From Mastigamoeba balamuthi (lineage: Eukaryota > Evosea > Mastigamoebida > Mastigamoebidae): DNA of 20,432 bases. The stretch is taken from positions 334,020-354,451 of the forward strand of contig CACRSC010000018.1 of NCBI GenBank assembly GCA_902651635.1, in the 5' to 3' direction. Numbering within the stretch: position 1 is the stretch's first letter; every line of letters starts with the position of its first letter. Below the pieces are notes generated by a model. The model searched no databases. It was not told the DNA's origin and saw only the letters and a program-made list of their open reading frames with translations. Positions 9,076 to 16,666 of the stretch are shown in pieces. Made by a program: the position numbers and the translations under genes.

Positions 9076-9620
9076 GCCAACTATCCTGTTTGTCTGAGCC
9101 CCCAAAGAAAATGGCTCAGCCCATCGCATTATCAAATGAAACAACAAAGTACTCCTGTCCAGTCCCGCCGTGTGCCACTTATTTATATCTGTTGGCTGGG
9201 GTGTGCGAGGCTGTTGTGCTGTGGGTGCATGAAGAAGTCAGAAACTGTAGGTGGTAGGCTGCTGTGAACTGGCAAGCCGAAAGGTCTCTGCATTGAATGT
9301 CCCTCCAAGCCCTGTGCCCTAATGGCTCTTTTTATGTGCGATGATCTATGACAGCTGCGGGTGCTCTGATACCTCTGCTGCATCTGATTGAGCGAGTGAA
9401 GTTGAATCGGTGACAATCGTGTGGCAACGCGATCGTCGCAAGAGGCTTCAGACTTCCAGGATAGAGACCTCACCGAGATGACTTTCCCCCTCACTTCCTC
9501 ATCGGTTGAATCGTGCTCTATGTGGGCGAGGTGGGGCCACGAGTATCGCAAACTACCATTATTTGAAGCAGAAAGTGCACCAGTTGCCGTATTCGAATAT
9601 CCCAAGATCAACGAAACATC
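9076..9620. other. Intergenic region between GH6 genes 2 and 3
   Basis: It holds the 3' flank of gene 2 and the distal upstream sequence of gene 3. It is less GC-rich than the genes. Short open frames exist on both strands, but none has recognisable content. Confidence 0.5.
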
Positions 9621-9628
9621 AGGAACTT

Positions 9629-9703
9629 GTGCACCCGAGATCACCTTTTCCTTCACTCTGTGAATTGTCCGTGCACAGAAAGTGAACCAATAAGCACTAT
9701 AAA
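9629..9703 (+). promoter_or_regulatory. Promoter of GH6 gene 3 (TATA, CCAAT, GTGCAC)
   Basis: TATAAA (9698-9703) lies 58 bp before the ATG at 9756, with CCAAT at 9687-9691. GTGCAC occurs at 9629-9634 and 9671-9676. The longer ACCGTTATTACA element of genes 1 and 2 is not found here. Confidence 0.65.
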
Positions 9704-9755
9704 GGGGCGGTGGGGAATCACACTCATTAGTTATTAGCAACTCGCACCTGCACGC

Positions 9756-11306
9756 ATGCGCACCTTTATCCTCCTCGCGGTCGCGGCCCTCGCGGGCCTG
9801 GCTGTTGCTACCCAGTCGAAGAACCCCTACCAGCTCGGCAAGAAGGTCTTCGTCAACCCCGACTTTGTCGCTGAGGTCGAGGCCGCCGAGGCCGTCAAGC
9901 CCTCGATGAAGGCGCAGTTCGAGATCGTCAAGAAGTACCCCACGTTCATCTGGCTCGACACCATCTCCATGGTGCAGTGCCTCCGCAGTCTCCCATTCCC
10001 CTCTTTCTCCGCGGACTGTGTTCCCTGACTTCGCACTGGTGTACCTTTTTTCCTTGCGCAGCTGGACAAGCTCCCCGGGTACATGGCTGCCGCCAAGGCG
10101 CAGGACGCCCTCATCCAGCTCGTCGTCTACGACCTCCCCAACAGGGACTGCGCCGCCCTCGCTTCCAACGGTGAGCTCCTCATCAAGAACGACGGCCTCA
10201 ACAAGTACAAGGTACCCAACACTCCCCTGCCTTTTTTGTTTTGGTGCACTCGCAGAGCAACTCCAGCTAACGGACGGCGAGTGCAGACTCTGTACATCGA
10301 CAGACTCGCCAAGATTCTCGCGCAGTACCCGACAGTGCCCATCGTGATGGTCATCGAGCCCGACTCGCTGCCCAACATGGTCACCAACAAGGACAAGTAC
10401 GACAGCTGCAGGGAGGTCGCTGCCGCGTCGCCCAGCATCTACCACCAGGGTGTCGCCTACGCCATCAAGACTCTCACTGCCGCGAACCGCTACATGTACA
10501 TCGACGCCGCCCACGAGTGCTGGCTCGGCTGGGAGAACAACATGGCCGGCTTCCTGACGGTCATCAACGACGTCATGGATCTTACCGGCGACACGTCGAG
10601 CATCCGTGGCTTCGCCGTCAACGTCGCCAACTACCAGTCGATGACCAACACCATCGGCTGCAAGGACTACAACCCCGTCTACGGCCTGCTCCAGTACATT
10701 GAGAAGGTCCACGAGAAGTTCCAGAACAGCAAGTTCACCCAGGGCCCCTACTTCATCGCCGACACGAGCCGCAACGGCGTCCAGGTGCAGCGCGCCGACG
10801 TCGGCAACTGGTGCAACATCAAGGGCGCCGGACTCGGTGAGAGGCCCAAGGCCAACCCGAACCCGAGCCTCCAGATGATCGACGCGTACACGTGGATCAA
10901 GACCCCCGGAGAGTCTGACGGCACTTCGGACTCGAGCGCCCCTCGCTACGACGGCAAGTGCGGCAGCGTCGACTCGATGACTGGCGCGCCCCAGGCCGGC
11001 AAGTGGTTCCAGACCCAGTTCGAGATGCTCGTCACCAACGCCAACCCCGCCGTCGGCAGCGATGCGGCCTCGTCGTCCAAGACTCCCGCGGCGTCGTCGG
11101 CCAAGCCTGCTCACTCGTCGTCCAAGACGCCCGACCACTCGTCGACCAAGCCCGCCCACTCGTCGTCTGCGAAGCCGGCCCACTCGTCCACGAAGCCCGC
11201 CCACTCGTCGACCAAGCCCGCCGACGGCTCGAACTCGCACCACGGCTCCGCCAGCTCGATGGCCGTCGGCGCTGTGACCGCGGTTGCCGTTGCTCGCCTG
11301 TTCTAA
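9756..11306 (+). CDS. GH6 cellulase, complete, 461 aa (gene 3)
   Basis: Secreted GH6 beta-1,4-glucanase. Exons are 9756-9971, 10062-10211 and 10287-11306. The introns are 90 and 75 bp, GT-AG, phase 0, at the same positions as in the other copies. The second intron (75 bp) is a multiple of three and stop-free, so an unspliced message would stay in frame. The signal peptide MRTFILLAVAALAGLAVA is followed by TQSKNPY. Catalytic blocks VVYDLPNRDC, VIEPDSLPNMV, YIDAAHECWLGW, NWCNIKGAGLGERPK and PGESDGTSD are intact. The linker is the longest and most varied of the family (SSAKPAHSSSKTPDHSS and similar units). It leads to HHGSASSMAVGAVTAVAVARLF-type tail residues that resemble a GPI signal. It is the last copy before the strand switch. 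Confidence 0.93.
11068..11232 (+). repeat. Linker minisatellite of GH6 gene 3
   Basis: Seven to eight degenerate units of 18-21 bp encode SS(A/T/S)KPAHSS-type repeats. Several units are altered (PDHSS, PADGS), so this array is older or more diverged than that of gene 1. Confidence 0.75.
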
Positions 11307-11684
11307 ACCAGTGAGGGTTTCCTCTTTTAGTCGTGTGAGATCCGTCCCTAAACAGAAATGAACCATTAAAGCAATTCCTGCCATAAAACCTGTAGAAAGG
11401 ATAGCTATCGCCAGTTTCTCATCAATGCTCGTGTGTTGCAATGCACTTCCACATCGCCTCGCAACTGCATTGCCCGACCTTCCTTCCGTTCATGATAAGA
11501 TTAGGTGGTAATGGATTGAAATTTGGTGCCATTTTGTCGTTTTGGAGGTTCAGGCTCGGGCAAACCAAAGACGGTGCTTTGCAAATCTGCAAGACAAGCG
11601 ACAGAGCAAAAAGAGGGGTGGAGCTACGCCTTGTTTGTTTTAATGAACACGGAGGTCAGGCAGTTGCAGGCATGCCCACTCGCC
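11307..11684. other. Convergent intergenic region between GH6 gene 3 and ADA2
   Basis: It contains the 3' flanks of two convergent genes. ATTAAA at about 11366 is a possible polyadenylation signal for GH6 gene 3. No coding sequence is supported. Confidence 0.55.
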
Positions 11685-13985
11685 CTATCCAATCCAAGAA
11701 TTCTGCAGCATGAAGTCGTAGAGCTTGCCGGCCCTGACGCTGTCTGCATTGAGCGGGCACAGTGGGGCTTAGGAGGCGTGTCTTGCGTGCCCGGGGGGGG
11801 GGGGGTGCGTTGTGACGGACCCATGTGCGGTGCCGCTATCGCCGTTGCTTCGCTCTTCGCAAGAGTACCGCGCTTAGAGCACTCCGAAACGAGTGTGTCT
11901 CTAATGGTCATATACGTCTCCGGCTTCAACCTGTTGTCGCAAGGGGGCTCAGAGCGTCGCCCACAGGGTTGTGCTGAGCGAGAGAGAAAGGAGCGCACTG
12001 CAGAAAGTTGCACAACTGGAGCTCGGCGTCGCTGAGCCGGTCGTAGCCTGGCAGTCCGATGCAGGAGAACCTGCCGTCAAGGCCTGTTCGCTGCTTCTTG
12101 TGCCTGCGAAGCACGCCGACGCCCGTGCCGTCGGTGCGCAGTCTCCTCTTGCCCTGAAATCTCGCGTCCGCCATCGACCGCAGGTCCGCAGTGGCTTGCG
12201 CGAACGCCGCCTTGGGGAAGAGCCCCTGCGTGTGCAAAAGGCGACGGCCTGTGAGCCCGCAGCCTGTACGGGAGGGCGCAGAGGAGAAGAACGTGCCTGT
12301 CTTATCTGCACGCTGGCCTCGTCGTAGACGTCGCCCTCGTCCAGCGTCCTCACCCCGTTAAGTCTGTACTGCTTCTGCATCCCGATGCCGACTTTGCACT
12401 GGTACTCCCCTGAGACGAGCTGGAGGTGAGGTCCGAGTGCACGCGGGCGGCGTAGGAGAGGGGCGAGGGGGCGCAACTGGCGAGGTTCGCAGCGAACTCG
12501 GTTGCTTCTTGCCACGGGATGACCTGCACGAATCCCTTCATCCGCGAGATGGACGGCGCGCACTTTGCCGCGAAGTCGGGGAAGCTCTTAGACAGGTTGC
12601 CCAGCCCGCGCTTGTGGAAGAGGTCCCTGTCGACGATGATGTCCCTGCGTCGTCGCCTCTCGTCCACGATCGCTCGGTAGCCCAGTATCGCCTTGATCTT
12701 GGCGTCTGCAGGAGCGCCACGCGCATCAGGCCGGGAGGAGGCGGGCACGGGAGTTGCCTTTGATGTCTGGGGGGTCGTCGTATGTGTAGACGACGTCGCG
12801 GAGGCTCTGCTCGATCTCGTTCTCCCACTCGCACTCGTACTCGCCGCGCCGTGGGTTGTAGGTGGTGAACTCGTCGACGGGGGGCTTGGGCACCTCGACC
12901 ACCTCTGCCGGGGCCTCAGGGGCCGGCGCTGCGCTCGCACCTGGCGCTCTCGACATCCCCGCGTGGTTGGTCAGCAGGCGGCTCAGGTCCTGCGGCGGCG
13001 GTTCAGTCGGCGCGGTGCGCTGCGAGAGGGCCCTCTGGGCGCTCACAGGGTTCGGGTACGCGGGGTTCGCTCGGTTTAAGTAATACTCGAAGTAATGCGC
13101 TTTGCACTGCTCGGCTGTCTTGGTCCCAGTGTGCTCGGACTGCCGGGGGAGCACACGGGTCAGCGCGCTGCCTTGGCGTTTGCGGACTGCGGGGGGGCTT
13201 GGACGCACAATGTCCTTCCAGTTGCCCAGGCCGTAGAGCTCGAGGCCCTCGAGCAGCGTCAGTTCCTCGAGGGCCGTCCACCCCGGCTCGAACAGCGTCA
13301 TCAGCACCAGCTCCCCCTGCGCGGGGCCGGCGTGTGAGCGTGGACAACTCGGTTGCCCGCGGAGTCGAGAGGGGAGGCGCAGGCGACTCACCGCGAGGAT
13401 GTACGGGTGCTCCTTCTTGTGCGGGAACAGCTCGACCCCCACCGACCAGCAGTCGTGGCACAGGTCAAAGTCGGCGCACTTGGCGCACTTGATGCTGCAG
13501 GCAGGAGGCCGCGCTCAGAACGCGCGCAGAACACGCAGAGAGACGGAGCAATAATCGCAAAGAGAGAGAAAAATGCGGCGCCATCGGCAGCAGCACAGCA
13601 GCGAGCGAACAAACAAACGCCAAAACACAGCACCGCCAAAACACCGCGTAACACCGCATCCGCCACGCGATTCCCGCACTCGGGCCGCGGCTGGCGCGGA
13701 ATCGCGCGGCGGGGCTGCGCGCGGGGTCGCGTCTGAGGGCACGGACCGGTCCCTGTCGAGCGTGATGTTCTTGTGGCAGTTGTTGCAGTGGAACTGGGGC
13801 GTCTTGGGCTGCCCGGGCGGTGCCACGGCCTCCGCAGAGGCGGCCACGTCGACGGCGGGCGCCGCTGGGGGCGCCGAGGGCGCGAGCGCCGGGGCTGGCG
13901 GGTCGTCGCTGCGGCGGGGAGCAGAGGCGATCAGAGAGATTCGGTGCCAACGCGGACGGACGCACTCGCGCCTCTCCCGGACCAT
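11685..13985 (-). CDS. ADA2: Transcriptional adaptor ADA2 (SAGA/ADA complex), about 525 aa
   Basis: Nuclear adaptor that couples the GCN5 acetyltransferase to chromatin in SAGA-type complexes. Exons on the - strand, 5' to 3', are 13985-13747, 13494-13392, 13316-13209, 13139-12749, 12705-12478, 12409-12297, 12225-11999, 11930-11821 and 11743-11685. A ZZ zinc finger (about residues 67-113) shows CNNC, CAKC and CHDC pairs and two His in PHKKEHPY. A SANT/Myb domain follows (about 122-175: PGWTALEELTLLEGLELYGL, then NWKDI, then GTKTAEQCKAHYF). The ADA2-specific region has YNPRRGEYECEWENEIEQ, VDERRRRRDIIVDRDL and YRLNGVRTLDEG. A C-terminal SWIRM-like domain has GLPGYDRLSDAELQLCNFLQ, LKPETYMTIRDTL and GKLYDFMLQNSWIG before the stop. 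All frames close (1578 nt). Least certain are the start (ATG 13985, or an upstream exon spliced near 13920) and the sixth intron: a GC-AG intron 12226-12296, or a GT-AG intron 12249-12292. Confidence 0.9.
11793..11805. repeat. Poly-G run in ADA2 intron
   Basis: Thirteen G on the + strand (C on the coding strand) lie inside the last ADA2 intron (11744-11820). The run length may be unreliable in the assembly but does not affect the coding frame. Confidence 0.8.
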
Positions 13986-14832
13986 CGGGGCGTGTGGGGG
14001 AAGGTGGCGGCAGCGGGCGTCCCCTGGTGGGGCGGAGACGGGCGGCGTCGGTCTCGACGAGCGCGCCCGAGGAGCAGAGGCAGAGGATTTTAAAGATCAA
14101 AAATGGGCAGAAAAATCTAGACTTCAGAATCTCTTGGAAAAATGGCTCAGCGACTCCCAGCGGAAATCACAGGCTCCGCGATCAGACGCGATCGCCGATA
14201 TCCGAGATTGCGTCGAACAGCCCGAGAGTAGTATCGATTCTAGCTCTCAGAGTGACCCAGAATTGGCGCATTCCGGATTCCACATTCGGATTCCAGACTC
14301 GGACCGTCAGGGAAATCGCCGTGTGCATCGCAATCCGCACTGTTTTTGCTCTGTGTCCGGCAGGTGTAGAAATCCGGCAGTCGGGGAATGGGAAAGACGT
14401 CCGCAAGAGGAGCACAAACGGGTCTGGGTTTGGGGAACCTCGCTTCTTCAGCGCAGAACAACTGCGGGCGTAAATTGCCCTCCGCCCCGAGGGTGTTAAA
14501 TGTGCCCCGCCCCAAGCGTGCTGCCGCCACAGCGACCCGCCTGGGGTTCACGGCGCAACCCCTGGCAGACAAGGAGACCGCTGGAGCCCAGAGAGGCAAC
14601 GGGCCTTGATCCCCGCTCCTCGCTCGCTGCCCTGCGTGCGCCTGCATGGACGACGAGCGCGCGATGGGCTGCCAACAGCAAGAGACGCGGGACTGCGGAG
14701 AGAGAACCGATCTTGTTTGACAATTGAATGCAGCCGTCAATTGAGGGGCCTGCGGTATCTTCTTCGAGGAACCGCCGCCCGTCTGCGGTAAACAGCTCGG
14801 GCACCTCATGCACCGTGCGGGCCGGGAGGGGC
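13986..14832. other. Region between ADA2 start and villin-headpiece fragment, no supported gene
   Basis: The segment 13986-14225 should hold the ADA2 promoter (- strand), but I see no TATA box. The segment 14226-14832 is the 3' flank of the headpiece gene in its first copy and matches about 15097-15720 of the second copy. Open frames here are not conserved in frame between the two copies, which argues that they are noncoding. Confidence 0.5.
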
Positions 14833-15094
14833 CTAGTACAGCTTCTTGTCCTTCTTCTGCTGCAGCTGCTTCCACTGAGGCAGCTTGCCAAACTCCTCGC
14901 GTGTCATCCCGAACACGGTCTTGAAGTCCGCGTCCGTCAGGTACGTCTACAGGCCGCACACCAGGGCCCACCGACAGTCGGAAGAGAGAGAGAGAGAGAG
15001 GAGGGGTCAGAAGGCAGTTGGGCTGAGCTGATTCAATTCGACTCGGTTTCAGTTGAGTTCACCTCGAGCTTGAGGGGGTCGACCCCCGCGGGCT
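14833..15094 (-). pseudogene. Truncated second copy of the villin headpiece gene (3' end only)
   Basis: The last exon (14946-14833) is intact and encodes [19 protein letters not shown], then GKLPQWKQ and a lysine-rich end before TAG. It differs from the complete gene by one residue (LTD for LAD). The intron (15062-14947, GT donor and TAG acceptor) and 32 bases of the upstream exon ([10 protein letters not shown]) are also present. The sequence then stops at the N and jumps into the 3' flank of copy B. No start codon, N-terminal exon or promoter is attached, so it is a fragment, if the assembly is right. Confidence 0.75.
14983..15003. repeat. (GA)n tract, copy A
   Basis: A GA microsatellite within the duplicated headpiece intron. 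On the coding (-) strand it reads (CT)n, pyrimidine-rich sequence upstream of the acceptor. It differs in length from the tract in copy B. Confidence 0.85.
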
Positions 15095-15095
15095 N
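15095..15095. other. Undetermined base (N) at the duplication junction
   Basis: The only N in the window sits exactly where copy A ends and copy B begins, which suggests a low-confidence assembly join. Confidence 0.95.
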
Positions 15096-15096
15096 C

Positions 15097-16002
15097 GAGT
15101 AGTATCGATTCTAGCTCTCAGAGTGACCCAGAATTGACGCATTCCGGATTCCACATTCGGGTTCCAGACTCGGACTGCCAGGGCAATCGCGGTGTGTAAT
15201 GCAACTAATTCATTAATTTTGCTCTGTGTCTGGCAGGTGTCGAAATCCGGCAGTCGGGGAAAATGGGAAAGACGTCCGCAAGAGGAGCGCGTACGGGTCT
15301 GGGTTTAGGGAACTCGCTTCTTCAGCGCAGAACAACTGCGAGCGTAAATTGTCCTACGCCCCGAGGGTGTTTAATGTGCCCCGCCCCAAGTGTGCTGCCG
15401 CCACAGCGACCCGCCTGGGGTTCACGGCGCAACCCCTAGCAGACATGGAGACCGCTGCGGCCCAGAGAGGCAACGGGCCTTTATCCCCGCTCCTCGCTCG
15501 CTACCCTGCGTGCGCCTGCAAGGACGACGAGCGCGCGATGGGTGTCCAACAGCAAGAGACGCGGAACTGCGGAGAGAGAACCGATCTTGTTTGACAATTG
15601 AATGCAGCCGTCAATTGAGGGGGCCTGAGCCTGCGGTATCTTCTTCGAGGAACCGCCTCCCGTCTGCGGGAAAAGCTCGGGCAGCCCGTCCAGCCCATGC
15701 ACCCTGCGGGCCGGAGGGGCCTAGTACAGCTTCTTGTCCTTCTTCTGCTGCAGCTGCTTCCACTGAGGCAGCTTGCCAAACTCCTCGCGGGTCATCCCGA
15801 ACACGGTCTTGAAGTCTGCGTCCGCCAGGTATGTCTACAGGCCGCACACCCCAGGGCCCACCGACAGTCGGAAAAGAGAGAGCGAGCGAGAGAGAGAGAG
15901 AGAGAGAGGAGCGGTCAGAAGGCAGTTGGGCTGAGCTGATTCAATTCGACTCGGTTTCAGTTGAGTTCACCTCGAGCTTGAGGGGGTCGACCCCCGCGGG
16001 CT
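15097..16002. repeat. Tandem segmental duplication, copy B
   Basis: The full-length partner of copy A (14226-15094). It begins GAGTAGTATCGATTCTAG and continues without a break into the rest of the headpiece gene beyond 16002, so it is the parental locus. Confidence 0.9.
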
Positions 16003-16470
16003 TGGCCCTCAGCTCCTCGACGCTGTACGTTCTCCCCGCGGCTCCCGCCGCCGCCCTGGGCGCCGCCCCGTGCGCAGGGGCAGCTGCAGGCGCGGGGGCT
16101 GCCGCTGGCTTCGCGTGCCCCGCGGGAGCGTGCGACCCCCCGGCCGCCGCTGCGTGCGCCGGGGGCTTTGCTCGCGGCCGCTGGCGCTGGCGCTGCCGCC
16201 GTCTTGGCCGCCGCGGCGTGCGGTGCTGGCGCCGTGGCCTGGCCCCTCGGCGAGGCGGGGTGCGCCTGGGGCTTGGCGGGCGCCCCGTGGGTCTTCTTGA
16301 GGGCCTCGAAGTCCCTCTTGATCGCCTCGAGCTCCTGCGCGGGTACGGAACGCAGTCCGACGCGAGGGCTCCGAGGTCAGCCAGCGGGCGGGGAGGGAGA
16401 CGGCACGCACAGCGCGGATCTGGGAGGCCTCCTTGACGAGCCCCGAGTGCCATGCGCGCGCGTCGGCCAT
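15721..16470 (-). CDS. Small coiled-coil / villin headpiece (VHP) protein, about 178 aa, with apparent frameshift
   Basis: Probable actin-binding cytoskeletal protein. Exons on the - strand are 16470-16411, 16334-15971 and 15834-15721, with introns of 76 bp (GT-AG) and 136 bp (GT...TAG). The N-terminus ([20 protein letters not shown], then [14 protein letters not shown]) is helical with heptad spacing. An Ala/Pro/Lys-rich linker follows. The end is a headpiece domain: [20 protein letters not shown], then [19 protein letters not shown], then GKLPQWKQ, ending at the last headpiece residue as usual for this fold. The frame that opens exon 2 differs from the frame that closes it by one base. The linker between them contains no GT donor. 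A single extra C in the run near 16160, if an error, restores one frame. Headpieces normally end larger gelsolin or villin proteins; one on a short coiled-coil protein is less common. The actin-binding role is inferred. Confidence 0.75.
15875..15909. repeat. (GA)n tract, copy B
   Basis: An imperfect GA microsatellite in the headpiece intron, (CT)n on the coding strand. It is longer than the copy A tract and interrupted by GAGCGAGCGAG. Confidence 0.85.
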
Positions 16471-16666
16471 TGGAGTGGGCTGGGTCTGTCGTGCGGGGCG
16501 GTTGTTGTTGTTGTTGTCGGTTGCGATTAATCTGAAATCGGCCAATTAACACTCCGAGATTAAACTACGCAACCGCAACGTCACCCGCTGCGTATCGCCC
16601 ACAAACAAAAGACGACGGGCTCCGAGTTTTTGTCTTATGCCGGGTCTACTAATACGGTGTGCGTAG
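16471..16666. other. Spacer between the PARP receptor stop and the VHP start
   Basis: A 196 bp spacer between two same-strand genes. On the + strand it includes a GTT-rich run at about 16500-16518 (AAC repeats on the coding strand), which falls in the 5' leader of the headpiece gene. No coding sequence is seen. Confidence 0.5.

Larger units (their letters stand above)
14226..15094. repeat. Tandem segmental duplication, copy A
   Basis: This begins GAGTAGTATCGATTCTAG and ends CCCCCGCGGGCT just before an N. It aligns with copy B (15097-16002) over its whole length at high identity, judged by eye, with small indels and scattered substitutions. It carries the last exon of the headpiece gene, its last intron and 32 bases of the preceding exon. 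Confidence 0.9.

Noticed and set aside
7855-9147. 430-codon open frame on the - strand across GH6 gene 2
   Set aside because: Antisense shadow of the GH6 exons with the same low-complexity composition.
9183-11441. 752-codon open frame on the - strand across GH6 gene 3
   Set aside because: Same antisense artefact; the sense strand has a complete, motif-bearing GH6 gene with conserved splice sites.
14388-14971. Open frames in the duplicated region as separate genes
   Set aside because: The matching sequence in copy B does not preserve the same frames, whereas the villin headpiece exon on the - strand is preserved in both copies.
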